Shown piece after piece: positions 13,131 to 25,370 of a DNA stretch of 64,000 nucleotides. Source of the DNA: Amia ocellicauda. Lineage: Eukaryota > Chordata > Actinopteri > Amiiformes > Amiidae. The notes beneath the pieces were generated by a model. The model searched no databases. It saw only the letters and a program-made list of their open reading frames with translations, and was not told where the DNA came from. Location of the stretch: contig NC_089863.1 in NCBI RefSeq assembly GCF_036373705.1, forward strand, positions 1,262,501 through 1,326,500, written 5' to 3'. The position numbers and the translations under genes were made by a program. Positions within the stretch are counted from its first letter, which is position 1; each line of letters begins with the position of its first letter.

Positions 13131-13429
13131 GCTCCCGGGCAACCGCGTCCGGAGTCAGAGCAGCCGGCTTAGTCACGCCGCCGCGCCGCTGAGCAGGATG
13201 CGCTTTGTGCGGCGGGTAATCCCTCTGAGCCGGGCTGGGCCGGTGCGGGTTAGATGTTCATTTGGGGAGGCTGTGGGGGGGTTTAATAACCAGGCTTCAG
13301 TGGGAAGTGTCTGGATTATCAGCCCCTTCCCCCCTAAACACACACACACACTCGTGCATTAAACACACAAACACAGTCCCCTCCAGCCTGCTGTCCCACT
13401 GTCTACAGAGGAAGAAGGAGATAATAATT

Positions 13430-13577
13430 ATAATTATTATTAGTAGTAGTAGTAGTAGTATGAGTGGTAGCAGTAGTGGTAGAGGTAGTAGTAGTAGTAG
13501 TAGTAGTGGTAGCAGTAGTGGTAGAGGTAGTAGTAGTAGTAGTAGTAGTATTAGTGGTAGCAGTAGTGGTAGAGGTA

Positions 13578-13609
<32 letters not shown>

Positions 13610-13840
13610 GGTAGCAGTAGTGGTAGAGGTAGTAGTAGTAGTAGTAATAGTAGTATTAGTGGTAGCAGTAGTGGTAGAGGTAGTAGTAGTAGTAGTATTA
13701 GTGGTAGCAGTAGTGGTAGAGGTAGTAGTAGTAGTAGTAGTATTAGTGGTAGCAGTAGTGGTAGTGGTAGTAGTAGTAGTAGTAGTAGTATTAGTGGTAG
13801 CAGTAGTGGTAGTGGTAGTAGTAGTAGAAGTTGTATTAGT
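13430..13840 (+). repeat. (AGT)n-based compound repeat
   Basis: AGT trinucleotides with a recurring GGTAGCAGTAGTGGTAGAGG block. Open in several frames (poly-Ser/poly-Val or poly-Thr) purely from trinucleotide periodicity. Confidence 0.92.
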
Positions 13841-13904
13841 AGAATAGATAACAGTTTTAGATATATCGTTCTTGGGCTTTTCTAGACTCAAATTCCAAAC
13901 AGTG

Positions 13905-14930
13905 GCACATAGGCACACACACTGACAAACGCAAGCTGACACACACACACACACTGACAAACACACACACAAGCTGACACACACACACACACACTGACAA
14001 ACACAAACACAAGCTGACACACACACACACACTGACAAACACACACACAAGCTGACACACACACACACACACTGACAAACACACACACAAGCTGACACAC
14101 ACACACACACACTGACAAACACACACACAAGCTGACACACACACACACAGACAAACACACACACAAGCTGACACACACACACACACTGACAAACACACAC
14201 ACAAGCTGACACACACACACACACTGACAAACACACACACACTGACAAACACACACACAAGCTGACACACACACACACACACTGACAAACACACACACAA
14301 GCTGACACACACACACACACTGACAAACACACACACAAGCTGACACACACACACACACTGACAAACGCAAGCTGACACACACACTCACACTGACAAACAC
14401 ACACACAAGCTGACACACACACACACACTGACAAACGCAAGCTGACACACACACTCACACTGACAAACACACACACAAGCTGACACACACACACACACAC
14501 TGACAAACACACACACAAGCTGACACACACACACACACTGACAAACACACACACAAGCTGACACACACACACACACTGACAAACGCAAGCTGACACACAC
14601 ACACACTGACAAACACACACACAAGCTGACACACACACACACTGACAAACACACACACAAGCTGACACACACACACACACTGACAAACGCAAGCTGACAC
14701 ACACACACACACACTGACAAACACACACACAAGCTGACACACACACACACACACTGACAAACACACACACAAGCTGACACACACACACACACTGACAAAC
14801 ACACACACAAGCTGACACACACACACACACACTGACAAACACACACACAAGCTGACACACACACACACACTGACAAACACACACACAAGCTGACACACAC
14901 ACACACAATGACAAACACACACAGACCAGG
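13905..14930 (+). repeat. ~34-bp CA-rich minisatellite (AAGCTGAC / ACTGACAAAC)
   Basis: About 1 kb of units built from (AC)n-ACTGACAAAC-(AC)n-AAGCTGAC. Length variants lack one (AC)n block (GACAAACGCAAGCTGAC). The 600-residue minus-strand frame over it is Cys/Val repeat and not a gene. Confidence 0.93.
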
Positions 14931-15021
14931 AGGTATGCTATTGGGCCATCAGTAACACTTACTGTGTTAAGTGACCAAAAAATGATCATATGCAACAGTA
15001 ATACCCTGTTTTTCTTGTTTT

Positions 15022-15100
15022 GCCACGCCAAGATTCGAACCCTGATCTCACCACAGTGCAGCCACCGTAGTGAGGCTTCAGCACCGCTACACAACCCGCC
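15022..15100 (-). mobile_element. tRNA-derived SINE head
   Basis: The minus strand reads like a degenerate tRNA: GGCGGGTTGTGTAGCGGTGC at the 5' end and a good B box (GGGTTCGAATC) near 15,032-15,042. A second partial copy of the 5' part (CTTCAGCATCGCTACACAAC) lies at 15,251-15,276. Two copies suggest a SINE family rather than a functional tRNA. A conventional cloverleaf does not form well by eye. Confidence 0.5.
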
Positions 15101-15517
15101 CCAGTAGACACAACATGCCCTCGCACTGATCTTCCATCTCCTCACTCGAGATGACCCGACGCAGGCTCGTTTATCCCACGTAGCACCCTGGGGGGTTCTG
15201 GCCACAGTGAATCAACCCTACCACATCACAAAAAGGCCCAGGGCCCTTAGAGAGACTTCAGCATCGCTACACAACCACACACTGTCCTGTATGGGAGTAA
15301 ACAATGTAGTGGACAATTGCAGTTTCAGCAAAATGCTTCATAATCATTAGTCACATGCAGAGTCATTATCAGTGGCCTGGTAACCTCGACCTCCACACTG
15401 TATTGATTGTATTTCTTTTATTTATTTCTTAGCAGACGCCCTTATCTGGTGTTGTACTGTGAGCACTATTCTGGCGAGGTGGAGGTCTGATAGTGTGAAT
15501 TCACAAAGAGGAATCCA

Positions 15518-15552
<35 letters not shown>

Positions 15553-15579
15553 GATTGACAAACACACACACTCCAGGGA

Positions 15580-15580
15580 C

Positions 15581-15654
<74 letters not shown>

Positions 15655-15700
15655 TATTGGCAGACACCCTTATCCAGGGTGACTTACAAAACAAAAGTGC
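15580..15700 (-). mobile_element. (ATT)n plus L2-type LINE/SINE tail
   Basis: A pure ATT run (about 15,583-15,652) is followed by TTGGCAGACACCCTTATCCA and GGTGACTTAC, the inverted common fish L2-type tail ending in a (TAA)n repeat. A similar decayed tail begins at 15,423. Confidence 0.75.
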
Positions 15701-17054
15701 AATACAAAGTGCAGTGATACAGTTCAGTACAAGGCATCAAACATTATAAATTCTATCCTACAGGAGAGTAAAGGACTAAAATTACAAGTATTGTCTGAAA
15801 ATATGTGTTTTGAGTGATCACCGGGAGGAGGTGAAGGACTCTGCTCTGGTGTAAAGTAACAAAATGCTTAAATATGTTTTTTTGAGTATTTGTACTCTAG
15901 TGTTAATTATTTGTGCCTCGTTTTACTTTTACCCCACTACAATTATAAATAAAGCTATTGACTTCTTATTTCACAACATTTCCCACAGACCCGGATACCG
16001 TTTTTCTAATTGGAGGGAGGAATTACATAGACCTCATGTTTCAGGTTCACGCTATAGCATAATCTCCAGCGCTGTGGTGAGACAGTTTACCCTAATATGC
16101 GACCAAAATCCACTCCCTCTCTCCCCCGTTAAGCGTTTTCTTCGCTCTTTCGTTCCCTTGATCAAAGATGGAAACGAACCCACGGCCATACTTGTTAGGT
16201 AACTTGACTAATTGATCGTTCTGATAATCTGATTTGTCAAGACGTCTGGGCTTATAGCCTGACGTTACCCTTTGTTAATACAGAATACAAACAAAATAAG
16301 TTTCCTGATCTGTGCCTAAATGACATTTAATTTTGTTGGACGTGGTTTTCTTCATGATAAAATCCAGGAACAGTACAACTACCTTGATTGTTGAAATAAA
16401 ATGTTGGATTAAAATATCAAGTTAATCTCTTGTGTGCCTCTTCATAAAGGTCTCACACAAACACAAGCACTTTCACTTTATTACTTTTACTTGTGGTACT
16501 TCAGTTCACTTTTTTAAATGTATTCAATTATTGTCTGAATGGGAGACTTTTTACTTTAAGTTTTTGATAGAATATGTTTGTGTTTACTCAAGTGTAACTT
16601 CCAACTACTTTACACACAGTGATTGACAAACACAACACACACACACACACCGGACACTCTTTGATCTATGGGGCTCCACCCCTCCATTTTTGCCAGGGGT
16701 GTCATTAGGCGTCACACTTTCCTGCGTTCCTGTAGGTGAGAAGTGAGCCGTTCACACCCACAGAGAGGAAGGGAAGGAGAAAATGAGAGGGCAACGGGGG
16801 GGATGGGTCTCCTGCTTTGAGAAACGAGTGAAGGGGAAAAGAGATACGGAGGGAGAGTTTGTCTGGGTCTGTGTGTGAGTTTGTGTGTCTGTGTGTGTTT
16901 TTCTGACAGTGTCTGTGAGACGGAGACAGAGGAGAAACGAGTGAAGGAAGCAAGAGATGTGGAGAGAAAGACAGAGGGGGAGTTTGTCTGTGTCTGTGAG
17001 TTTGTGTGCTTGTGTTGGTGTGTTCAAGTCTATGGGTTTGTGTAAGTGTGTTTC

Positions 17055-17101
<47 letters not shown>

Positions 17102-17281
17102 TTGTGCCTCATTAGCAAAGCTGATTGAAAAGTCTAATTGATCTGTGTTTCAGTGCTTCCTCCTGTACTTAACCCACCCATCACTACCCCCCAGGGGCAG
17201 AGGGGCTGTTAGCATCAAAGACAAACAGTCTCTTGTGTTGTTTATTTTTAAACTTCAAACACATTTGTTTCTTACACCCCC

Positions 17282-17320
<39 letters not shown>

Positions 17321-17640
17321 TAACATCACAGAGGGGCAGAGAGGGAGGGAGCAAAGGTATGGAGAGAAGAAGACCAAAAGAGAGGGAAAAGGACAGACAC
17401 AGAGAGGAGAGGAATAAGGGCAGGGGGGACAAGGAGGGAGAAAGACTGGATGAGAGAGAGAGGACAGAGAGAGACGTAGTCAATAAAGCTTTCTTGAACT
17501 TGGGAGAAGGGGACGGACAGGCAGAGACAGACAGCATGAGGAGAGAGAGAGAAAGACAGAGAGGGCGAGCGAGAGGGACAGAAACATCACACAAACACGC
17601 ACACTCTCTCACACACACAGCTAGAGGAAGCGCACAGACC
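15700..17640. other. Intergenic region, no gene seen
   Basis: AT-rich to 16,620, then purine-rich with GA and CT runs (16,900-17,600). A 112-codon frame at 15,864-16,202 starts with a hydrophobic stretch but has no splice context, homology or codon character that I recognise. Confidence 0.5.
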
Positions 17641-17667
17641 ACACAGATCGTTTTAGATATAAATAAC

Positions 17668-17673
17668 TTTATT
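17668..17673 (-). terminator. Polyadenylation signal of the her5-like gene
   Basis: AATAAA on the minus strand about 955 bases past the stop codon. This implies a 3' UTR that contains both the TA repeat and the 42-bp minisatellite. Confidence 0.5.
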
Positions 17674-18001
17674 GCAGTGTATGCCAGACAGAGTTAGTAC
17701 TTTTTTAATATAAAAAACAAATCAAATCTCAGTCAGACCTGACGCACTCCACCGCGTCCCTTTAATGTAAACAGACGATGTCTCTAGGGAGCTCCGCCAC
17801 GCAGGCACAGCTCTGGGAGTGCAGTTCAGGGTCAAGGACAACCATTCACACGCAGAAGTGTCCGGCAGACAAAGCACACTGTTCCCAGCATGCCTTGCTG
17901 TGCCGCCTTCCACTCACATGTCTCAACAAAATACAAAATAAAGGTGCAAATCTAGCAAGAGAGGGAGGGAGAACCCTAAGGGACAGAAATAGGGAAGTTA
18001 A

Positions 18002-18007
<6 letters not shown>

Positions 18008-18058
<51 letters not shown>

Positions 18059-18080
18059 CAGATTTATTTATTTATATATA
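18008..18080 (+). repeat. (TA)n microsatellite
   Basis: (TA)n grading into TACA and TTTA repeats, inside the inferred 3' UTR of the her5-like gene. Confidence 0.9.
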
Positions 18081-18235
18081 TGTATATAAACACACACATC
18101 TGTGCAGCAGCTTAAAGAAATACAAGGTTAGGAGATTCGGTCAATCTTGTGCTTAAATGAGAAATCCTGGTCAAATTGTGCAGGAGAACGCAGTGAGAAG
18201 TGGAAGAAGGAAACACAGTGTAGAAGCACTCCAGC

Positions 18236-18617
18236 CGTCTCTCAGGACCAGGGCCGAGACCCTGCTGGACTGGACTGTGTCTCTCAGGACCAGGGCCGAG
18301 ACCCTGCTGGACTGGACTGTGTCTCTCAGGACCAGGGCCGAGACCCTGCTGGACTGGACTGTGTCTCTCGGGACCAGGGCCGAGACCCTGCTGGACTGGA
18401 CTGTGTCTCTCAGGACCAGGGCCGAGACCCTGCTGGACTGGACTGTGTCTCTCGGGACCAGGGCCGAGACCCTGCTGGACTGGACTGTGTCTCTGAGGAC
18501 CAGGGCTGAGACCCTGCTGGACTGGACTGTGTCTCTCGGGACCAGGGCTGAGACCCTGCTGTACTGGACTGTGTCTCTCAGGACCAGGGCCGAGACCCTG
18601 CTGGACTGGACTGGACT
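18236..18617 (-). repeat. 42-bp minisatellite in the her5-like 3' UTR
   Basis: About nine copies of a 42-bp unit, on the plus strand CTCTCAGGACCAGGGCCGAG followed by ACCCTGCTGGACTGGACTGT-GT. Units differ at a few sites (CTCGGGACC, GGGCTGAG, CTGTACTGG). The array ends about ten bases after the stop codon. The same motif occurs once in an intron at about 29,170-29,226 and once at 44,668-44,700. Confidence 0.93.
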
Positions 18618-18626
18618 CTGCAGTGT

Positions 18627-20134
18627 CTACTGTGGCCAGGGTCTCCACACGGTGCGGTCTGTGAGGGCGGGGATCTCCGAGCCAGGCACTGCTGTCCTGG
18701 CACCGCCCATGGCCACCGACGTGGGCTGCCTCCTTTGCAGGGGGACGCCTGTACCGAGCTTCAGACAGTGAACGTGCAGAGGGTGCGCGACGGCGGGGGG
18801 TGGGAGTTTGTGGGGCTCTGGGGGCCAGGCTGAGTGGCCCAGGAGGGAGGTCTGAGTGGCAACCGGCAGCAGAGTCTCCCCGAGGAGGTGTGGGTGCGGG
18901 AGGGGGAGGGCACTGGGCAGGTGGAGGTCGCCCTGCAGGCATGTCCTCTCAGTGATGAACTGGCCGACCCTCAGCAGGCAGGAGCGCACCCCGTCGCCGT
19001 AGCTTCGCCGGCCCGCAGATGCGCCCTGTTGCGTCGGCTGCACCGCCCTCTCCCCTTCCTCCTCCTCCTCCTCCTCCTCTTCCTCCTCCACGCCTCTGCC
19101 TCTCCGCCTGCCCCCGGCCCTGGTCCCGCTGTCCCGGAGCTCCGCCTTCAGGAAGTTCACGACGCTCTCCAGGATCTCCGCTTTCTCCACCTTGGGGTTG
19201 CGCAGTTTCTGGGGAAGGCAGTCAACAAACACAGTTATCATCATGCTATTGTTGCTGTTGTTCATGTGTAGCCAGGTTGTAGTGCGGTTTAGTCCGGGTG
19301 CGCAGGCATGCTCTAAGTCTCACCTCGTCCCGGGTGCTGTCCAGCAGCAGGACCCGCAGCGTCTCCAGGCTGTGGTTGATCCGGTCCCGGCGGCGCTTCT
19401 CCATCAGCGGCTTGGGAACCTGCAGAGGCCGGGGACACAGCGACACGGCAGTCAGTGCCAGCCACACGTAGCTGCGATGTTAACAGCAGTAGTGGAGTAC
19501 TAGTGGAGTAGGAGTGTAGTAGTAGCCTCACGGTCTACTCATTACTAGCAGAATCAGTTGTTATCGAAAAGTATGTAGTAGAGTACATCGGAAACAATAA
19601 TGAAATCATGTTGATAACTGGTCAAACTGAGTTTTAAGACGAGATTTCCGACTAATCAACAGACTGAATTAATTAAAAACAATCAAATAAACGGAGGAAC
19701 TCAACTCCACATCCCATCTATTCTAAGATCTCTGTTATTCATTTCTTTATTTCTCTCTCTCTCTGGTCAGAAGGATTGTATGCATTATTTAGCCATGTGC
19801 TGGACTGGACCAGACCGCACCCTGTGCTCCGCTGCGCAACCGAGCCGAGCCGGCACAGGGTCGTCAGTAAATTGAACAGACAGATGCAGATGAAGGACAG
19901 CACTGTTTTAATGTAATGTTTAGTTTAGTTATTATTAATAATCTGGTAGGTATTAATGAGTGCAGAGGGATGAACAGCAGCAGAGACCCCGGAGGCTGAC
20001 AGAGGGACTGGCGATGGCACCATCTCCAATAAACACGATGAACCAATACAGTACATTGATCTCACGTTGCTATTTCGCTTCCTTACCCTCTTCCCCTCTT
20101 TCGGCTCCGGCAGCTGCGTGGCGGGGGGCTTCAT
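18627..20134 (-). CDS. her5: HES7-type bHLH-Orange repressor, her5-like (241 aa)
   Basis: Hairy/E(spl)-family repressor. Minus-strand exons: 20134-20087 (start [12 protein letters not shown]), 19419-19324, 19208-18627, all phase 0. The basic region and helix 1 read [17 protein letters not shown], and helix 2 reads [17 protein letters not shown]. An Arg/Gly-rich stretch and a run of about eleven Glu (encoded by a CTC repeat near 19,060-19,090) separate helix 2 from the Orange domain ([17 protein letters not shown]). The tail ends WRPWPQ: the Groucho motif followed by Pro-Gln. [20 protein letters not shown] and ESVVxFLKAE resemble zebrafish Her5 from memory, so the symbol is tentative. It is in tandem with the her7-like gene and head-to-head with the gene at 28,208, as in the teleost her5-her11 and her7-her1 pairs. 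The acidic run is unusual for the family. Confidence 0.9.
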
Positions 20135-20309
20135 GATGCGATGCAATCCGAGCGCACAGCGGTGTGGGTCTCTGGGCGTGTGGCGAGCAGGAGTGCCAGG
20201 CTGGGGCATCGGGCCGGGACTTGTAGGGCAATTACCCACCAGACCACGCCCCCAACCCGGCCCCGCCCCGTCCCAGTGAAGCGCTCGGAGAGGTTCGCCT
20301 TTTCCAAGG

Positions 20310-20373
20310 TGACGTCATCGGGCGCATCGCCTGTCCTGTGCATCTGGAAAACACGACCTGCACAGAGGTGTCA
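20310..20373 (-). promoter_or_regulatory. CRE and T-box-like sites upstream of the her5-like gene
   Basis: A full palindromic CRE, TGACGTCA, lies at 20310-20317, about 175 bases before the start codon. AGGTGTCA at 20366-20373 is one base off the T-box half site AGGTGTGA and abuts ATCAAA, a partial TCF/LEF site. Placement is suggestive; occupancy is inferred. Confidence 0.45.
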
Positions 20374-20570
20374 ATCAAAATACGGCAATAATCATCATCA
20401 TCATCATCATCACTATAATCTTCATCACACAGCTGTTTGCTGAAGATGTAATGGGGCAAATAAAACTCCTCCGTCTAAAGCACAGAACCTGACATCCTCA
20501 TCCGTCACTGTGGCTCCACAGCGGGATGGAGGACTCACTCTCCTCGCTGGCGCCTCGGCAGAAACACAGA

Positions 20571-20577
<7 letters not shown>

Positions 20578-20604
<27 letters not shown>

Positions 20605-20618
20605 AAGACACAAACTGC

Positions 20619-20652
<34 letters not shown>

Positions 20653-20676
20653 CACCGACATACATACACAGACAAT

Positions 20677-20724
<48 letters not shown>

Positions 20725-20736
20725 GACACAAACTGC

Positions 20737-20771
<35 letters not shown>

Positions 20772-20786
20772 AAAGACACAAACTGC

Positions 20787-20821
<35 letters not shown>

Positions 20822-20836
20822 AAAGACACAAACTGC

Positions 20837-20868
<32 letters not shown>

Positions 20869-20965
20869 AAGACACAAACTGCCTCTCTCTCACACACACA
20901 CACACACACAAAGACACAAACTGCCTCTCTCTCACACACACACACACACACAAAGACACAAACTG

Positions 20966-21004
<39 letters not shown>

Positions 21005-21018
21005 AAGACACAAACTGC

Positions 21019-21058
<40 letters not shown>

Positions 21059-21143
21059 AAGACACAAACTGCCTCTCTCTCTCTCTCTCACACACACACA
21101 GACACCGACATACATACACAGACAATTATACACACACACATCA
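20578..21143 (+). repeat. CA/CT compound satellite with AAAGACACAAACTGC units
   Basis: (CA)n-AAAGACACAAACTGCCTCTCTC units are repeated about ten times. A distinct GACACCGACATACATACACA block appears near both ends (about 20,650 and 21,100). Confidence 0.92.
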
Positions 21144-22500
21144 TGTGTCTTAGTCCAGACAGTACCACACTGCAGCCCTCAGTACAGAACCCACACAGCT
21201 GGACTCCGGTACCGAGAGAGCACATCACACACATCTGTGCCTCGACACACTTTCCATTGAGCAGTGAAAAAGCGCGGCGAGGACAATGCGCCCCCAGCCG
21301 GGCTCTGCGCAGGTGTGCGCATGATGGCGCTCAATGACTGCGCCCCCCCGCCCCGCAAATTAACCCGCTGCCCCCCGTCCGCGCTTTGAAGGCGATGGCG
21401 CACTCGGAGCCCCCCGTGTGAGGTGCGACATGAATAAACCAGCGCGACCCCAGAGAAACTAATAAGAGTCGCTTAGCCGGCCATTAGGGCAGTGGGAGGC
21501 GATGTGGGTCTCATTTCCATGATGCTCGATGGTCCTGCGATGTGTATTTGCGTGCAGATCAAAGGTCTGCGACATTCAACGATTGAAAAGGTGTTATTAC
21601 TTTACTGTCTAATATTTATTTTAACTTTCTAATATTAATTTGTCGTATTGAAGCTTGTTTTCGTGTTATTGATAGGCATAGTTATCGGCTGATCACTATA
21701 CATGCAAGTTCAAGGCGTGCATCGGTTGGCTTTCATGGTTTCTGAATGTTGTGGGCATAATTTGCAGTGGTGCTCAGGGGGGTGTTGCCAAAAAAGCAAC
21801 TCTGAATTGCATGAGAGAGAGAGGGAGAGAGAGGGAGAGAGAGAGGGAGGGAGTGAGACTGTGTTGCTGTGCTCGGGTGTGAGTCCAGGACTTTGAAGGT
21901 GTGGAGGGAAGGGTGTCGAGAGAGGGGCTGGCGGGAAACAAAGTCTGATTTTAGCAAAAGCCATTTACATAAGGTAACAGTTCCTTGCCCGGGAACTAGT
22001 TTTGAGGGGTTTCATTTGGAAAGCAATGGATCTGCAGGAGTGAATCTGCCGGTCGATCGTGTATTGATCTGATATCGACATCTTTCCTAGCGTTTCATCC
22101 TTCCTCTCCCCTTCCTTATCTCTCCTAGAAATAACCCAACGACAAGCCCAACCAGGGACAGCAATCCGCACAGATACACAGGACAGACACTGTGTCCACT
22201 AAACACACGTGCACATTCAGTCCTCAGTAAAGACGGATAGCTGGGACATTAGTCTGAGTGAAAGGTAATACTGTTTTAATATGGACTGGGTTATCTATGT
22301 AACACAAGATAAACTCTCAAATCTGAGCTTATTAATAATGAGTAAAAAGTCTCTTTAACCCTTACATACGAGTCCAGTGACCTCTTCTATTTACAACACA
22401 GTCAGCGTGCAGATAATCGATATAACTGCATTCAAATGTGTTAATCCTGCTTCCCATCCAATCCCACCGATCTGCTGTTACAGACAGAAATGACTCCATT
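21144..22500. other. Intergenic region between the divergent her genes, no gene seen
   Basis: GC-rich at 21,290-21,420, then unique-looking AT-rich sequence. No coding signal. It is the least repetitive part of the 8-kb her5-her1 interval and therefore the likeliest place for shared enhancers. This is inference only. Confidence 0.4.
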
Positions 22501-22776
22501 TGCTCTTGATTTACAGTTTTCCTCAATTGCGTACGAGCATTGAGTGGAACAATATTGTCAATTTTCAAAACAGGACTCAATGGCATTTTTCTAAACATGA
22601 ATGTAATTGCAAAATGAAATATTATTTCCACACCAGTAAATACATTCAACAAAAATATATACTGTCTTCAAAACAACTAATACATTTACCAGACATATAT
22701 ACTGTAGACAAAATACATCACAGTGCAGCACATCGTGTGCAGTACAATACTGTCATAGGCTGCGTAGGGTAGATAT

Positions 22777-23372
22777 ATTGGATATTGGAAACAGAGTGTT
22801 AGGGTATATTGTCAAAAGTGTAGAATTGAGAACAAGGGCAGTGATGTTCAGACTGTACAATGCACTAGTTAGAGCTCATCTGGATACTGTGGACAGTTCT
22901 GGGCTCCACACTTCAAGAAAGATATCGCTGCTCTAGAGGCAGTTCATAGGAGAGCAACCAGACTTATTCCAGGTCTGAAGGGAAAGTCCTACTGAGAGAC
23001 TGAGGACCTGAACCTTTTCACCCTGGAACAGAGGAGACTACGTGGGGACTTGATCCAAGTCTTCAAAATCATGAAGGGCATCGACCACATCAAACCAGAG
23101 GAGCTTTTACAGATCAGCAGGGACACACGCACCCGGGGACACAAATGGAAATTGGGCTTCAAGGCATTCAAGACAGAAAACAGGAGACACTTCTTCACAC
23201 AGAGAGGCGTCACAATCTGAACAAACTCCCCAGCGATGTGGCTGAAGAGACAATTTGGGAACATTCAAAAACAGACTGGATAGGATCCTTGATCACTTAG
23301 TTATTAATGGACACCAAACGAGCACGATGGGGCGAATGGGCTCCTCTCGACTGGACACTGTCTCATGTTCTG
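22777..23372 (+). mobile_element. CR1-like LINE: end of reverse-transcriptase ORF and 3' end
   Basis: Translation shows the conserved C-terminal part of LINE ORF2: [44 protein letters not shown] and RGHKWKLGFKAFKTENRRHFF, followed by a 3' end 'AACGAGCACGATGGGGCGAA'. In-frame stops and shifts are present (for example the codon after SY near 22,993), so it is dead. It is about 99% similar to the copy at 24,853 over some 500 bp. Confidence 0.85.
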
Positions 23373-23714
23373 ATGATTGTGTGGGTGTGTTAAGTGTGTG
23401 GAAGGATTGTTGTCCTATAGCTGGAAAGCACTTTGGGGTCGCTATATACACTTGTGATGTAACTGTCCTGTTTGTTATTGTTGTTCACGGGGATGGAGGG
23501 GCAACCAGGAGCTGTCCATCATCCATGGTCCAGTGCGTGTCCATCCCCCCGCCACACTTCATCCTCTCCTCATGGCTCTTTCACGTGCAGGTGTCACCTC
23601 ACACCTGGGCTCGGGGGGGAGGGAGGTGTGAGCCATTATGCTCAATTGGGGGTGACAGAGAGAGAGAGAGAGGGAGAAGAGGGGGGGTTAAATATGAAGT
23701 GCATGTAAAATATA

Positions 23715-24243
23715 GTCACAGTTTTTCTCAATGGCATACAAGCATTGTTCTAGAAGGGTGACATGAGTATCTACAGCATAAAAGCAGTCATTTCATCATT
23801 ATGTCTTTGCCTTTGTCCTTTGATAGCACATCTCTGACATTGCTTTGCAAAACTGTAAATACAAATATAATCAGTGAATACAAAACGCACTCAAAAGTGT
23901 TTTGTTAGTTGCGGTTCATCTGCTCTGTCAGTCAGCAACTGCAAGGGCTCAAAAATCTAAATTAGACAATTAGTATTGGTCAATCAGCACAATATAATAT
24001 ATAATATATATCATAGTGGGGTATTGGGCAGACACAGTGGAAGCTGGGAGAGGGAGAGGAGGAAGAGGAGGATGAGCCCATCAGAGAGGAGCAAGACATA
24101 TCTGATGAGATTCGAGCAGCAATAGTTGACCCTGTCATAAACCATGGACTGACCATGGCTGACGCTGGTCAACGTGTTCAGCCAAACCTGTCCAGATCTG
24201 CTGTGAGCTCGATCGTCCGAACCTTCAAGAGGGACAACCGGTA
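23715..24243 (+). mobile_element. Tc1/mariner-superfamily (IS630-like) DNA transposon fragment
   Basis: The last part (about 24,060-24,243) translates to the N-terminal helix-turn-helix of an IS630-like transposase, including INHGLTMADAGQRVQPNLSR and SSIVRTFKRDNR, before a TAA stop. The left boundary CAGTTTTTCTCAATGGC recurs as variants at about 22,513 and 24,328, which suggests a related MITE family. The catalytic domain is absent. Confidence 0.65.
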
Positions 24244-24852
24244 AATACACCTCTAAGCCAGACCTCTAAGTGAGACGTGTGGAACTAGTCTGTTGGTCCC
24301 AATGTACTAAGCAAATTACATTACCGTTTTTCTCGATGGCTTGAGTACGTTTGTCCGAACAGAATTCACTTTTTCAAAACAATGAACACACAGACCCAGA
24401 CTGAAACAAGTTGGCCAAAATGACTCATTTCATTTGCAGAATACATTGTGACTCTCAAAACATGAAATACTTGACAGAAAATCAGCTGCCTCCATCAAAA
24501 CACACAACTTGTTATCTAATGAAAAGGCCTTTCAATCAATTGTTACACAACGGCCCAATAAATACTAAATACCACCATCGATATACCCCTGTATGGTTGA
24601 GCCTCTTTTATACGTCTGTGCCATTTGTTGATACTATAACTATAGTATTTCATTGTGTCCGTTACAAATGCAATGATTCTGTAGATACAGAGAATACAAA
24701 TAAGATACTCCAGGCTGACAAATCAATCAAAGCAAAGCCATGTCAAAACAGGCAACACAATACAGTATACACCAGTCAGTCCATTCGTTCCTGTCAATCA
24801 GGTCACATGTTTTCATCAACATCGCACTGGATGCTTTCCCTCGCAATGGATA
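24244..24852. other. Repeat-derived AT-rich sequence
   Basis: Begins with another CGTTTTTCTCGATGGC terminus (24,328) and contains no recognisable protein. Frames here are incidental. It probably continues the transposon mosaic on its left. Confidence 0.45.
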
Positions 24853-25370
24853 ACAGAGCTCATCTGGATACTGTGGACAGTTCTGGGCTCCACACTTCAA
24901 GAAAGATATCGCTGCTCTAGAGGCAGTTCAGAGGAGAGCAACCAGACTTATTCCAGGTCTGAAGGGAATGTCCTACTGAGAGACTGAGGACCTGAACCTT
25001 TTCACCCTGGAACAGAGGAGACTACGTGGGGACTTGATCCAAGTCTTCAAAATCATGAAAGGCATCGACCACATCAAACCAGAGGAGCTTTTCCAGATCA
25101 GCAGGGACACACGCACCCGGGACACAAATGGAAATTGGGCTTCAAGGCATTCAAGACAGAAAACAGGAGACACTTCTTCACACAGAGAGGCGTCACAATC
25201 TGAACAAACTCCCCAGCGATGTGGCTGAAGAGACAATTTGGGGACATTCAAAAACAGACTGGATAGGATCCTTGATCACTTAGTTATTAATGGACACCAA
25301 ACGAGCACGATGGGGCGAATGGGCTCCTCTCGACTGGACACTGTCTTATGGTCTCATGTTCTTAATGCAG
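24853..25370 (+). mobile_element. CR1-like LINE 3' fragment (second copy)
   Basis: Starts within AGAGCTCATCTGGATACTG and carries the same RT C-terminal motifs and the same internal stop as the copy at 22,777, with only a handful of base differences. It runs to the shared 3' end, then GTTCTTAATG. Confidence 0.85.

Noticed and set aside
15022-15100. Functional tRNA gene
   Set aside because: B box present, but the A box and stems are poor, and a second partial copy lies nearby. It fits a SINE head better.
13403-15205. A 600-codon minus-strand open frame
   Set aside because: It is Cys/Val/Leu and Thr/Asn repeats generated by CA and AGT satellites with no stop-producing triplets. No splice context, no domain.
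15864-16202. 112-codon frame starting with a hydrophobic segment, possible small membrane protein
   Set aside because: AT-rich repeat-adjacent DNA with no recognisable homology, promoter, splice or poly(A) context.
18112-18942. Minus-strand 276-codon frame with [14 protein letters not shown] repeats
   Set aside because: It is a translation of the 42-bp minisatellite plus another frame of the her5-like exon. The WRPW-ending frame is the genuine one.
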